Part shown: positions 35,197-45,788 of the stretch, piece by piece | Position numbering within the stretch: position 1 is the first letter of the stretch | Layout of the letters: every line of letters starts with the position of its first letter | From: Bauldia litoralis | GTDB lineage: Bacteria > Pseudomonadota > Alphaproteobacteria > Rhizobiales > Kaistiaceae | Reading direction: 5' to 3' | Assembly (NCBI RefSeq): GCF_900104485.1 | Contig: NZ_FMXQ01000001.1 | Coordinates: forward strand, 558,001-622,000 | DNA: 64,000 nucleotides | Position numbers and translations under genes: made by a program | Notes under the pieces: model-generated | Told to the model about the DNA's origin: nothing | What the model saw: the letters and a program-made list of their open reading frames with translations, nothing else | Databases searched by the model: none

Positions 35197-35831
35197 TGCT
35201 CGACCAGCACCGGCGCCTTGTGGAGATAGCGGCGGTCGTCGATCTGGTCGACGAGGAAGTCGGCGACGGCGGATCGCGCAATGACGCCCGCCCGCCAATC
35301 CGCCGGGTCGTCGAGCACCACGGTGGGGCGGGGGCGGCTGTCGCCGATCAGGATCCCCGGCCGGACGATCGTCCAGTCGAGGCCGCTCTCGCGGATCAAA
35401 CGTTCCTGCTCGCTCTTGTCGGCATAGGCGCGACCGAGGACGAGATCGAACGGGACGCGTTGAAGCCAGGGCATGGCACGTCGACTGTCGCCGGCGCCGA
35501 AGCCGGTGACGCTGACCAGGCGCCGGATCGACTGGTCCTGCATCGCCGCGATGAGGATGCGCGTCGCCTGCGAAAAGAGGGTCACGGTGCCAAAGCGGCC
35601 CGACGAACCCAGCCCCAATGTCTGGATGACCGCGTCGACGCCGGTCAGCGCCGCGGCAATGGCCGCGCTATCAAGGGCATCGCCGGACACGATCTCAAGC
35701 GCGCCGGACGACGCCTTCAGCGGCGGCTTCGATCGCGCCATGGCGCGGACCGTGAAACCGGCCGCCAGCGCCCGGCGCGCGGTCTCGAGGCCGATACCGC
35801 TGCTGGCGCCAATGACGAGGACGACGGACAT
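35193..35831 (-). CDS. NAD(P)-binding (atypical SDR/NmrA-like) protein
   Basis: The 212-residue protein has the GASSGIG dinucleotide motif at its N-terminus (VVLVIGASSGIGLETARRALA). Further motifs are AALTGVDAVIQTLGLG, RLVSVTGFGAGDSRR and LDWTIVRPGIL, the hallmark of NAD(P)H-binding 13/NmrA-type flavin-reductase-like proteins. It overlaps the next SDR gene by four bases, so the two are probably translated together. Confidence 0.85.
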   Translation of the reverse strand: MSVVLVIGASSGIGLETARRALAAGFTVRAMARSKPPLKASSGALEIVSGDALDSAAIAAALTGVDAVIQTLGLGSSGRFGTVTLFSQATRILIAAMQDQSIRRLVSVTGFGAGDSRRAMPWLQRVPFDLVLGRAYADKSEQERLIRESGLDWTIVRPGILIGDSRPRPTVVLDDPADWRAGVIARSAVADFLVDQIDDRRYLHKAPVLVEQ

Positions 35832-35861
35832 GGGCTGGTCCCGGGTCGGCGCCGGCCCGCC

Positions 35862-36119
35862 TTATTCGGACGTCCGGCCGGCGCGGTGGAATGTCGTGCC
35901 GGTGACGAAGACGCCGAGGGCGAGGAGCACGTGGAAAGCGACAAGCTCGCCATACCAGAGCCAGGCGCCCGTGCCGACGCAGAAAATCAGCGTCCACATC
36001 ATGCTGAGGAACAGCATCGTCTGGAAGCGCCGGATCGGCGGCAGGCGGCGGAGCGGATTGACGCTCGGATCCATCACGGCACGATAGGACTCCGACATCG
36101 CGTTCTGCATGGCGTTCAT
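35862..36119 (-). CDS. Small membrane protein with two helices
   Basis: The start is the ATG at 36119, preceded by GGAGAAGAAGA, giving 85 residues. The N-terminus is polar (MNAMQNAMSESYRAVMDPS). Two helices follow: TMLFLSMMWTLIFCVGTGAWLWYG and LVAFHVLLALGVFVTGTTF. The family is not recognised. It ends 30 bases before the NAD(P)-binding protein gene and could belong to one transcript with it. Confidence 0.7.
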   Translation of the reverse strand: MNAMQNAMSESYRAVMDPSVNPLRRLPPIRRFQTMLFLSMMWTLIFCVGTGAWLWYGELVAFHVLLALGVFVTGTTFHRAGRTSE

Positions 36120-36204
36120 TCTTCTTCTCCCTCTGGTCCTCGAACTGGTCCTCGAAGCATCCGGGCGGGACGACGCCCGCCCGAATGAGTGCGATGGCCC
36201 CGGA

Positions 36205-36708
36205 TTACATCTCCGGCGGCAGCAGGACGGTATCGATGACGTGGATGACGCCGTTCGACGCACCGACATCGGCGGCAGTGACCGTCGCGTCATTGATCAT
36301 CACGGTGTCGCCATCGACCGAGACCTTGATCTCGGCGCCGTTGACGGTTTCCGCCTCGGTGATCTTGACCACGTCAGCCGCCATCACCTTGCCGGGGACG
36401 ACATGGTAGGTGAGGATTCCGACGAGCTGGTCCTTGTTCTCCGGCTTCAGCAGGGTCTCGACGGTGCCGTCGGGCAGCTTGGCGAAGGCGGCGTCGGTCG
36501 GGGCAAAGACGGTGAAGGGGCCATCGCCCTTCAGCGTATCGACCAGGCCGGCGGCGCCGAGGGCGGCCGCGAGGGTTTCGAACTGGCCGGCACCGACCGC
36601 CGTGTCGACGATATCCATGTCGGCGGCATAGGTGGTGGCGGTTCCGGCCACCGACAGGCCAACGACGGTTGCGGCGACTGCGGCCATTTTCGTGATTCCG
36701 AACGTCAT
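36205..36708 (-). CDS. Secreted fasciclin (FAS1) domain protein
   Basis: The ATG at 36708 is preferred because GGAGG lies 8 bases upstream. This gives 167 residues. A signal peptide ([21 protein letters not shown]) precedes a single FAS1 domain. The H1 motif is [17 protein letters not shown], the middle is [16 protein letters not shown], and H2 is [19 protein letters not shown]1 proteins act in adhesion or stress at the cell surface. The transcript may run on into the small membrane protein and SDR genes. Confidence 0.9.
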   Translation of the reverse strand: MTFGITKMAAVAATVVGLSVAGTATTYAADMDIVDTAVGAGQFETLAAALGAAGLVDTLKGDGPFTVFAPTDAAFAKLPDGTVETLLKPENKDQLVGILTYHVVPGKVMAADVVKITEAETVNGAEIKVSVDGDTVMINDATVTAADVGASNGVIHVIDTVLLPPEM

Positions 36709-36843
36709 CTCAGTATCCTCCATTCACAGGTTGGTCCGCTCTCTGGCGGACGATCGCGACGGCACCTGCCGCCCGTGATTGTGAATGTGGGGCAAATCGC
36801 TTTTCCTTCCACGCACATTTTCGTGAACGGAATATAGTTTGTC

Positions 36844-36860
36844 CTGTAGAGAAAATACAG
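36844..36860. promoter_or_regulatory. Candidate operator for the XRE-cupin regulator
   Basis: The inverted repeat CTGTA-n7-TACAG lies 42 bases before the regulator ATG, in the AT-richer divergent region between the fasciclin and regulator genes. Autoregulatory binding is inferred from position only. Confidence 0.3.
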
Positions 36861-36901
36861 CTACCGTGCTTTTCACCGGACGAAAACGGAAAGGACCTGG
36901 G

Positions 36902-37486
36902 ATGCTCTCGGACACCCTTGCGGACGGCCTTGCCAGCTATCGGATCGGCCCGAAAATCCGCGCACTTCGGCAGAAAAAGGACCTCGGCCTAGTCCAGTTG
37001 GGCGAGCACACCGGGATTTCTTCCGGCATGCTGTCAAAGATCGAACGCGGCCAGCTTTTCCCGACGCTGCCGACCCTGCTCAAGATCGCGCTGGTCTTCG
37101 GCGTCGGGCTCGACCACTTTTTCGTCGACGACAGCGAGGCGCCGATCATCGCGGTGGTCCGCAAGGAGGATCGGTTGCGGCTGCCGGATCGCCCCGGCGA
37201 AACGTCGCCCGCCTACTTCTTCGAGAGCCTCGACTTCCCCGTAACCGACCGCAAGATGGAAGCCTATTTCGCCGCCTTCGAGGGGCCCCAGGAAGCGACC
37301 GAGCCGCACGCCCATGACGGCGCCGAGGTGATCTACGTGATCAAGGGGGAACTCGTCGTCGCTATTGGGGACGAGGAAACGACGCTTGGGGAAGGCGACT
37401 CGATCTATTTCGATTCCGGCCATCCGCACAGCTACCGGCGCGCCGGCCATTCGCCCTGCGAAGCCATTGTCGTGGTCACCCGCTGA
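36902..37486 (+). CDS. XRE-family transcriptional regulator with cupin domain
   Basis: The start is ATG at 36902 (MLSDTLADGLASYRIG), with AAAGGA upstream, giving 194 residues. The longer frame from 36839 adds non-conserved sequence. The helix-turn-helix covers residues 15-70 (VQLGEHTGISSGMLSKIERGQLFPTL). The C-terminal cupin_2 domain covers 110-190 (EPHAHDGAEVIYVIKGELVV, with GDSIYFDSGHPHSYRR). Such regulators sense small molecules through the cupin barrel. The target is unknown. Confidence 0.87.
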   Translation: MLSDTLADGLASYRIGPKIRALRQKKDLGLVQLGEHTGISSGMLSKIERGQLFPTLPTLLKIALVFGVGLDHFFVDDSEAPIIAVVRKEDRLRLPDRPGETSPAYFFESLDFPVTDRKMEAYFAAFEGPQEATEPHAHDGAEVIYVIKGELVVAIGDEETTLGEGDSIYFDSGHPHSYRRAGHSPCEAIVVVTR

Positions 37487-37504
37487 GGCCGCGACCAGCC
37501 GGCT

Positions 37505-39787
37505 TCAGAGAATAAAATCGGCCTCGGTGAGTTCGGCGACGCCGTGGACCTTGATGGCGAAGTCGGCGACACCGTCGCCGTCGCGATCGCCCTCGACGAT
37601 CAGCGTCTTGGCCGCCTTCTTCCGGGTGACGAGTTCGCCGGCGGTGCCGGCGAAGGGCGCCTCGCCGATGAAATGGAACGGCACCTTGCCCTTGGCCTCG
37701 AGCTTGAGGTTGATCGCGGCGAGGTCGATGCGGTCGCCATGGTGGAAGTCGGCGATGACGTCGCGATCGGAACCCTCGGGCTTGCTCTGCCGGACCGAGG
37801 CATAGGCGAAGACGTCGTCGCCCTCGCCGCCTTTCAGCCGGTCGTGGCGATAGCCGCCGACCAGCACATCGTCGCCGTCCTGGCCAAAGATCGTGTCACG
37901 GCCGCGCCCGCCATGGATCTCGTCGTCGCCGACCGAGCCCTTGACCTTGTCCCGCCCCGGCCGGGCGCGGATCAGGTCGTCGAAGATGCTGCCCTGGATG
38001 AATTCGCCGAGGCCGGTGCCGTCGATCCGGTATTGCTGGTCGGGATCGAGCCGGTAGATGGTGATGCCGGCCGGGTTGGTTTCGCTCCAGTAGGCGACGT
38101 CGCCATGAGCACCGATGACGTTGTGGCCGGCGGCGTCCTTGTCCTCGTTGTCATAGACCGTGAGGCTGCCATCGCCGTTGACCGCCAGCACGGTGGTCGT
38201 ATGGCCGGTGCCGGCCCGCGCCCATTCGAGGCGGACGATATCGCCGGGCTCGACCAGCGTGTTCCAGTCGACGGTCGGGCTGTCGGTGTCGCTGCCGCGA
38301 TAGGCGACACGCCAGAAGCCGCCCGGGACATTGGCGGCGGGATCGAGATTGGCATCGGGCAGCGGCATCGGCGCGCCGGCGGCCGCCGCGACATTGTCGG
38401 CGATCCAGTTGCACAGGTTGCTGTTGAAGGGCGTGCCATAGACCGCCTGGAAGGCCGCGGCCGAGGCCAGGATATCGTCGGGCGTCGGGCTGCCCGGCGT
38501 CGCCGCGACGAGACCGGTGACGGCCGGATCGACCGACCAGACGTCATAGGTGACATATTCCGCCTTGCCGCCCTTCGCCTTCGACGTCACCTGCGCCTGG
38601 ATCTGTGGCGGAAAGCCGATGCTGTTGCCGGCGAGAAAGGAGACCGTGTCGCCCTTTCCGATCTCCGTCGGCCGGGTGATGAGCTTGCCATTGACCACCC
38701 AGCCGCTCTCGACGCCGGGAATCCCGTTGACCGCCTCCTGTCCCCAGAATCCCTGGTTCGGATCGGACAGGTCCGCCGCCACCGCCGGCAACAGCGTCAG
38801 GCCGTGGAAATCCGGATGGCGGGTCCCGAAGGCCGACTTGAAGATCGCCTTCAGCGACACCTCGGCGCCGAGCGGCGCGACGACCGGGACCGGCAGCGAC
38901 GCCTGCAGCATCGTCGGACCGGCCGGGTCGTAGGTGATCACCGTGCCGCCTTCGCCGTCGCCCTTGAGGTCGAAGTCCCTTGCCTTCACCCCGGACGGCG
39001 CGAGCCCCGCCGGGTTGGTGGTGCCGACCGACAGTTCGGCGACGACGCCGCCTTTCTGCTTCTTGCCGGCATAGAGCAGGAGCGCGTCGCCATCGAGCGA
39101 AGCGGACTTCGCCCGCACGTCCTCGATGACCACCGAGACGCCGCCCAGCCCGGCGAAGCGCAGACTGCCCTGGAAGGTGTCGATGTCGGCGATCGTCACC
39201 TCGGCCGACCCGCCGAGAAAGGCGATCTCGTGGTCGCCGAAGGTACCATCGATATCGAGCAGCCCGCCGGCATCGACCTGGACCGTGCCGTGGCCGAGGA
39301 AGGCGACGTCTTCCCCGATCGTCGCCGCGCCCGCGACGCTGAGAAGGCCGTCATGGACGATGGTGTCGCCGGTGAAGGACAGGAAGCTTTCCTGGCTGAC
39401 CAGCAGGAAGCCGCCATAGGCGATGGTGAAGGTGGCGTCGGCATCGATCGTCAGCCCGCCGCCGATGGTCTCGACATAGATCGAACTGAGCAGCGTGGTC
39501 TCGCCCTCGACGAGCAGGCTGGCCCGGGTCGGGTCGCCGCCGGTGCCGCCCGAGACGATGATCCTGGTGATGCCGGAGGGGCCCGGCTCAAAATCGACCG
39601 ATATCGCGGTGAGCGCAACGGACCCGAGGAGGAAGATGGTTTCGGACCGGATCGCGCCGCCATCGATGGTCGGAGCGCCCTCGACGACGACGAGACGATC
39701 GCCGGGCTGCGGCACGCCGGCGGGCGTCCAGTTGGCCGGGTTGCGCCAATCGCCGGCCAGACCGGCGAGCCAGAGTCTTTCGGTCAC
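37505..39787 (-). CDS. RTX-type calcium-binding secreted protein with possible cysteine-peptidase-like core
   Basis: The 760-residue protein has no Sec signal, as expected for type I secretion. The N-terminal about 300 residues are beta-solenoid-like (autotransporter-style repeats such as LLVEGETTLLSSIYVETIGGGLTI). The middle (about 430-570) contains NSNLCNWIADN (Cys459), TGHTTTVLAV (His529) and YDNED (Asn547), spaced like a papain/CHAP triad. The C-terminus has nonapeptide RTX repeats: GSVGDDEIHGGRGRDTIFGQ, GDDVLVGG and GGEGDDVFAY. The enzymatic role is inference, and no secretion genes lie next to it. Confidence 0.8.
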   Translation of the reverse strand: MTERLWLAGLAGDWRNPANWTPAGVPQPGDRLVVVEGAPTIDGGAIRSETIFLLGSVALTAISVDFEPGPSGITRIIVSGGTGGDPTRASLLVEGETTLLSSIYVETIGGGLTIDADATFTIAYGGFLLVSQESFLSFTGDTIVHDGLLSVAGAATIGEDVAFLGHGTVQVDAGGLLDIDGTFGDHEIAFLGGSAEVTIADIDTFQGSLRFAGLGGVSVVIEDVRAKSASLDGDALLLYAGKKQKGGVVAELSVGTTNPAGLAPSGVKARDFDLKGDGEGGTVITYDPAGPTMLQASLPVPVVAPLGAEVSLKAIFKSAFGTRHPDFHGLTLLPAVAADLSDPNQGFWGQEAVNGIPGVESGWVVNGKLITRPTEIGKGDTVSFLAGNSIGFPPQIQAQVTSKAKGGKAEYVTYDVWSVDPAVTGLVAATPGSPTPDDILASAAAFQAVYGTPFNSNLCNWIADNVAAAAGAPMPLPDANLDPAANVPGGFWRVAYRGSDTDSPTVDWNTLVEPGDIVRLEWARAGTGHTTTVLAVNGDGSLTVYDNEDKDAAGHNVIGAHGDVAYWSETNPAGITIYRLDPDQQYRIDGTGLGEFIQGSIFDDLIRARPGRDKVKGSVGDDEIHGGRGRDTIFGQDGDDVLVGGYRHDRLKGGEGDDVFAYASVRQSKPEGSDRDVIADFHHGDRIDLAAINLKLEAKGKVPFHFIGEAPFAGTAGELVTRKKAAKTLIVEGDRDGDGVADFAIKVHGVAELTEADFIL

Positions 39788-39893
39788 GGCCTGTTCCCTG
39801 CCTTATGCAACGACGCCCGGGCTGTGGCGGTAACGAAACGCCCACCACGGCCAGCTTGAGGCAGCGGCCGGGCGTCCGTCAAGGCAAGCCGCC

Positions 39894-40727
39894 TCAGGCG
39901 CGGAAGGCCGTCTTCTGGGTGCCCGAATAGAGCGCCTTGACGTTGCTGTCGATCGAGCGGGCATGGGCGGCGACAGCGGCGTCGTCGAGGGCGTCGATCG
40001 GATCCGGCTCCAGCGTGAAATGGCCGAAGCGATCCTCGCCGCGCACCAGCATGGCGAAGTCCTCGGTCTTGGTCTGCTTCAGCCGGGTCGGGATATAGCG
40101 GAGCGCGAAGCCGATCCGACGGTCGTCGGTGCGGTTGGGTTCCGAGCCGTGGACCAGCAGGACGTGGTGCAGCGACATCTGGCCGGCCTTCAGCGGGATG
40201 AGCGCGGCTTCCTCTTCCGGCACGTCGACGGCGATCTCCTGGCCGCGCGACAGGAGGTTGTCCTCGGCGAAGGAATCCTCGTGGGCGAGGATCGGCTGCT
40301 TGTGGCTGCCCGGCCAGAACTTCATCGCCCCCGATTCGACCGGTGCGTCGGACAGCGCCACCCAGGCTGTGACGACGTCGTTGCCGGACAGGCCCCAATA
40401 GGTGGCGTCCTGGTGCCACGAGACGAAGGCCGGACTGCCGGCCTCCTTGACGAAGAAGGTCGAGGCCCAGAGCAGGATATCCGGGCAGAGGATATCCTCG
40501 ACGGCATCGAGGATACGCGGATCGCGGGCGAGCCGGTTGGCCCAGGGGAAGAGCAGGTGGGCCTTCTGGCGGCGGTCGGCGCTGATCGGGCCACCGGTCG
40601 CCGTCTCATAGGCTTCGAGTTGCGCCCGACACGCCAGCGCCTCGCCGGGAGACAGCACTTCGACGGGGAAGACGAAGCCGTCCTCCTCGTAGCGGCGGAT
40701 CTGATCGGGGCTGAGACTCTTCGGCAT
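39894..40727 (-). CDS. Phytanoyl-CoA dioxygenase family protein
   Basis: The 277-residue Fe(II)/2-oxoglutarate oxygenase starts MPKSLSPDQIRRYEEDGFVFPVEVL, with GGGAGG upstream. The metal site is SWHQDATYWGL (HxD) and the distal His is VLLVHGSEPNRTDDRRIGFALRY, with the cosubstrate Arg following. It is of a different subgroup from the PhyH protein at 23916. The last 56 bases of this gene have a degraded relic at 34234-34290. The substrate is unknown. Confidence 0.87.
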   Translation of the reverse strand: MPKSLSPDQIRRYEEDGFVFPVEVLSPGEALACRAQLEAYETATGGPISADRRQKAHLLFPWANRLARDPRILDAVEDILCPDILLWASTFFVKEAGSPAFVSWHQDATYWGLSGNDVVTAWVALSDAPVESGAMKFWPGSHKQPILAHEDSFAEDNLLSRGQEIAVDVPEEEAALIPLKAGQMSLHHVLLVHGSEPNRTDDRRIGFALRYIPTRLKQTKTEDFAMLVRGEDRFGHFTLEPDPIDALDDAAVAAHARSIDSNVKALYSGTQKTAFRA

Positions 40728-41071
40728 TGCGACCTCCCGTCAGGCTCTCTTGTCGGCCCGGCGCCGAAGCTGGCGGACCAGCCGGGCGCAGACGGCGCAC
40801 GCCGTCGGGCCGGCCTCGGTGTAGCAGTCGTCGAGGGTGTCGGCGTCGTCTTCAAAGGCTGCATCCGACAGGCCCGAGCTACGGAATTCGCCACCCCGAT
40901 CGTTGGAGGCCAGCCTACACCCTTTCGGCTCCCGGGGGGATACGATCGGCGCGCCGGACCGGCCCCCGGCGTTACGCGTCGGACAATCGGATCGGCCTGT
41001 CGAAATCGCCTGGGCTTGCTCGTCTTGTTGTCAGCATCGACCAGAATGGACCAGAAAGAGGAGCGATACCG
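40728..41071. other. 344-bp intergenic region with an unassigned minus-strand open frame
   Basis: The region holds the divergent promoters of the dioxygenase and the hydrolase. On the minus strand one frame is open from about 41027 to a TGA at 40740-40742, 13 bases before the dioxygenase ATG. It ends with a Cys-bearing stretch, CYTEAGPTACAVCARLVRQ. It has no ATG and no clear start, so it is not called as a gene. No terminator or repeat was seen. Confidence 0.35.
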
Positions 41072-41935
41072 ATGTTGCGCACAACCCTTGTTGCAGCCGC
41101 GCTGCTTGCGCACAGCGCGGCGCTTGCCGCCTCCGACCCGGTCGGCGGCCGCGTCCCCGTGAATGGCATGGAGATGTATTACGAGGTGTCCGGCGAAGGC
41201 GATCCGCTGGTCGTCCTGCACGGCGCCTACATGAACATCCCGACCATGGGCGACATCATCCCGAAGCTCGCCGAGACGCATAAGGTCTACGCCCTGGAGT
41301 TCCAGGGCCATGGCCGCACCACCGACATCGACCGGCCGATCACCAACCAGAATCTCGCCGACGACGTGGCCGGGTTCATGGACGCGGTCGGCCTGGCGAA
41401 GGCCGACATATTCGGCTACTCGATGGGTGCCACCGCCGGGCTGCAACTCGCCATCCGCCACCCCGAAAAGGTCGACAAGCTGGTCGCGGCGTCCGTCGCC
41501 TACGACGTCGAAGGCTGGCAGCCGGCGTTTCTCGACTTCATCCCGCAGATGACGGTCGACATGCTCGTCGGCATGCCCTTCGTCGAGGACTATCGCACCC
41601 TCGCCGCCGATCCCGACGGCTTCCCGGCGCTGGCCGCGAAACTGATCCAGCTCGAGAAGGAGCCGATGGCCTGGGAAGACGACGTCAGGGCCCTGACGAT
41701 GCCGGTGCTGATCATCACCGGCGATTCCGACGTGGCGACGCTCGAGCATTCGGTGGCGATGTTCCGCCTGCTCGGCGGCGGCGAGATGGGCGACATGGGC
41801 AAGCCGTTGCCCGCCTCGCGCCTCGCCGTGCTGCCGGCGACGTCGCATACCGCGGTGATCGGCCAGGTCGATCTGCTTCTCGGCTTCATCGAACCCTTCC
41901 TGAAGGGCGAGACGCCGAAGAGCATGTTCGAGTAG
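41072..41935 (+). CDS. Exported alpha/beta hydrolase
   Basis: The start is ATG at 41072, with AAAGAGGAG upstream, giving 287 residues. A signal peptide (TTLVAAALLAHSAALA) is followed by an alpha/beta hydrolase fold. The oxyanion region is LVVLHGAYMN, the nucleophile elbow GYSMGATAG, the acid LIITGDSDVATLEHS, and the His is in LPATSHTAVIG. Periplasmic esterase or lactonase activity is plausible. The substrate is unknown. Confidence 0.87.
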   Translation: MLRTTLVAAALLAHSAALAASDPVGGRVPVNGMEMYYEVSGEGDPLVVLHGAYMNIPTMGDIIPKLAETHKVYALEFQGHGRTTDIDRPITNQNLADDVAGFMDAVGLAKADIFGYSMGATAGLQLAIRHPEKVDKLVAASVAYDVEGWQPAFLDFIPQMTVDMLVGMPFVEDYRTLAADPDGFPALAAKLIQLEKEPMAWEDDVRALTMPVLIITGDSDVATLEHSVAMFRLLGGGEMGDMGKPLPASRLAVLPATSHTAVIGQVDLLLGFIEPFLKGETPKSMFE

Positions 41936-42139
41936 GGCGAGATCGGCGCCCGGCGGCGGTGTCGTCGGCGCGATCTTGTCGTAAGGACAGGGCAGCGTCA
42001 GATGTCCAGGAGCACGCCGCCTTTCATGTCTGACTGCGCTGGTGGCGGCGATCGCGCCGCTGGCGATCGAGGGCATAGCCGTCGTCATGGTGCTCGCGGT
42101 GGTGACGCGCAACCGGCTCGCCAGCACTGATCGGGGCGC

Positions 42140-43015
42140 TCAGGCGATGTAGGGTTTCATCGTTCTCACGATGTCGGCCGAGACGAAGTCGACGAAGGCG
42201 CGAACGCGGGCGGTCTTGCGCAGGTCGTCGTGGAGGAGCAGCCAGATCGAACGGTCGGGCTGCGGCTGAACGCCGGGGGCGCGTACCAACCGCGCGTCCG
42301 GATCACCGATGAAGCAGGGCAGCCAGGCGATGCCGAGGCCGGCGGCGGCGCCTTCGAGCTGCGGGATCACCTCGGGAAAGGCGTGGCGGATGCCGGCATT
42401 GGGGAACGGCCCGTTGGCGACCCAGGCGAGATCGTCCGGACCGCCCCAGCCGATCCAGGCGGCGCCAGTGCCGTCGCCGACGGCCAGCGTGCCGAGGTCT
42501 TCAAGATAAGCCGGCGAAACATAGGCGCAGATCAGGTAGCGAACCAGCCGCCGGCCGATGACATTGTCGGTGACCTCATGCGCGGCGCGGATCGACACAT
42601 CGGCTTCCTGGCGGCTGAGATCGGCGATCGTGTTGGTGATCTCGAGCTGCACCTCGATGTCGGGAAAGGCGCGGCCGAAGCGGGCGACGATCGGGGCGAT
42701 GAAGCCCTGCGCCATGAAAGGCGGCAGGCTGACGCGGACGGTACCGGATGGCCGGGAATCGACGCTGGCGACCTTGCGCGACAGGTCGTAGACCTGCTGC
42801 TCCATCCGTTCGGCATGGGGAAGCAGCAGGTCGCCGGGGGCGCTGAGCGCGAGCCCGCCCGGCGACCGGTCGAAGAGGCGTGTTTCCAGCCGCTCCTCGA
42901 TCCGCTGGATGGCGCGGCTGACGGTGGCGTGGTTGACCTTGAGGCGTGCGGCGGCGTTGCGCAGGCTGCCGGCCCGCGCCACCGCCAGGAAAACCCGCAG
43001 GTCGTCCCAATCCAT
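42140..43015 (-). CDS. LysR-family transcriptional regulator
   Basis: The start is the ATG at 43015 (MDWDDLRVFLAVARAGSLRNAAARLKVNHATVSRAIQ would be the winged-helix start, abridged here), giving 291 residues. The open frame continues upstream but overlaps the divergent gene. A LysR substrate-binding domain follows (residues 90-290), with SGTVRVSLPPFMAQGFIAP. It is divergent from DUF427-egtB-egtD across 150 bases, so regulation of the ergothioneine operon is possible but unproven. Confidence 0.88.
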   Translation of the reverse strand: MDWDDLRVFLAVARAGSLRNAAARLKVNHATVSRAIQRIEERLETRLFDRSPGGLALSAPGDLLLPHAERMEQQVYDLSRKVASVDSRPSGTVRVSLPPFMAQGFIAPIVARFGRAFPDIEVQLEITNTIADLSRQEADVSIRAAHEVTDNVIGRRLVRYLICAYVSPAYLEDLGTLAVGDGTGAAWIGWGGPDDLAWVANGPFPNAGIRHAFPEVIPQLEGAAAGLGIAWLPCFIGDPDARLVRAPGVQPQPDRSIWLLLHDDLRKTARVRAFVDFVSADIVRTMKPYIA

Positions 43016-43165
43016 CGTCACAGCCAATGCTCCGTCGCCCGGGCGGATCGTTATCGATCCACTGTGTAGCTGATTTTCCGGTTCAGGCGCGAATAATCGC
43101 GCACTAGGTGAAGGGACAGGGAAGTTCGAGGAATGGGCCGGCGCCGCGCGCGCGAGGGAGGAACC

Positions 43166-43575
43166 ATGCTGACAACGTCTGTGACGCTCGTGCGGGATAC
43201 TGGTCACCACCCCGCGGAGCCGCGTCCCTTCATGAAGATCAAGCCTGTCGACCACCGGGTCCGGATTCTGCGCGACGGCTTCACGATCGGCGATTCGACC
43301 GACGCCGTCCGCCCGCTCGAGGTCGGAACCGGTTTCGACGCGCCGGTGTTCTACCTGCCAAAGGCCGATGCGACGCCGCGCCTCGCGCCCTCGAACCGCA
43401 CGTCGCATTGCTCGCTGAAGGGCGAGGCGCCCGCCCTAGACCTCCGCGACGAATCCGGGAGAGTGATCGTGACCGATATCGCTTGGGGCTGCACCGCACC
43501 CCATGACTTCGCCTCCGCGCTGAGCGACCGCGTCGGTTTCCTTGCCGGCGAAGTAACCGCCGAGGAGATGGCGCA

Positions 43576-43579
<4 letters not shown>
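43166..43579 (+). CDS. DUF427 domain protein at the head of the ergothioneine operon
   Basis: The start is ATG at 43166, with GAGGGAGGAA upstream, giving 137 residues. The DUF427 fold is indicated by VRILRDGFTIGDSTDAVRPLEVG, APVFYLPKADA, TSHCSLKGEAPALDL and IAWGCTAPHDFASALSDRVGFL. The family has no established activity. Its stop overlaps the egtB start in ATGA, implying translational coupling to ergothioneine synthesis. Confidence 0.82.
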
Positions 43580-44828
<1,249 letters not shown>

Positions 44829-44829
<1 letters not shown>

Positions 44830-45788
44830 TGCTCGACCGTCCCCGCGCCAGTAATCCCGACCTGCTCGAAGCTGCCCTCCAAGGCCTTGCCGCCACGCCG
44901 AAACGGATGTCGCCGAAGTGGTTCTACGACGACGCCGGCAGCGCCCTGTTCGAGGTGATCACCGAACTGCCGGAATACTATCCGACCCGCACCGAGGCGG
45001 GCATCCTGCGGGACCGCGCCGGCGATCTCGCCGGTTATGCGGAGGCAGGCGCGGCACTTGTCGAACTGGGCAGCGGCGCCAGCGTCAAGACGCGCATCCT
45101 GCTCGACGCGCTGCCGCAACTGGCGAGCTATGTGCCGCTCGATATCTCGGCCGAGTTTCTGGCCCAGGCGGCGAACGACCTTGCCGCCGATTATCCGCGA
45201 CTGGCGGTGACGCCGATCGTCGCCGACTTCATGGCGCCGATCGCGCTGCCCGAACCGCTGGCCGCGACACAGAAGCTCCTGTTCTTTCCCGGCTCGACCA
45301 TCGGCAACCTCGAGCGCAGCGAGGCGGGCGACCTGCTGGCGCGGCTGCGCGACTGGCCGAATGTCTCGGCCTTCGTGCTCGGCGTCGACCTGGTCAAGGA
45401 TACCGGCAGGCTCATCGCGGCCTATGACGATGCGGCCGGCGTTACCGCCGCCTTCAACATGAACCTGCTGGCGCGGCTCAACCGCGAGGCACTGGCGGAT
45501 TTCGACCGCGACGCCTTCCGCCACGAGGCGCGCTGGAATGCCGACGAGTCGCGGATCGAGATGCACCTGGTCAGCCGCCGGAACCAGACGGTGCGGCTCG
45601 GGGGCCAGTCGTTCGGCTTTTCCAAGGGCGAGAGCCTGCACACCGAATGCAGCCACAAATACACGGTCGACGGCTTGCGGAAGCTGGCCGCGGACGCCGG
45701 CTGGTCGGTCGCCGAGACCTGGACCGACGCGGAGGACCTGTTCGCGGTGGCGATCCTGACGCCCGACGATGGCGGCCGACCCGGGTAG
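44829..45788 (+). CDS. egtD: L-histidine N-alpha-methyltransferase EgtD
   Basis: The 319-residue protein matches EgtD in length and motifs: PKWFYDDAGSALFEVITELPEYYPTRTE at the start (abridged: FYDDAGSALFEVITELPEYY), the SAM-binding VELGSGASVKTRILLD, PLDISAEFL, FFPGSTIGNLERSEA and the His-binding ECSHKYTVDGLRKLA region. It trimethylates histidine to hercynine, the first step of ergothioneine synthesis. Start and egtB stop share one base (TGATG). No egtA, egtC or egtE is nearby. Confidence 0.94.

Noticed and set aside
41936-42139. Hydrophobic plus-strand reading frame (LVAAIAPLAIEGIAVVMVLAVV) between the hydrolase and LysR genes
   Set aside because: No suitable start, runs into the LysR 3' end, too short to assign. 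It could be a membrane-gene remnant but is not supportable.
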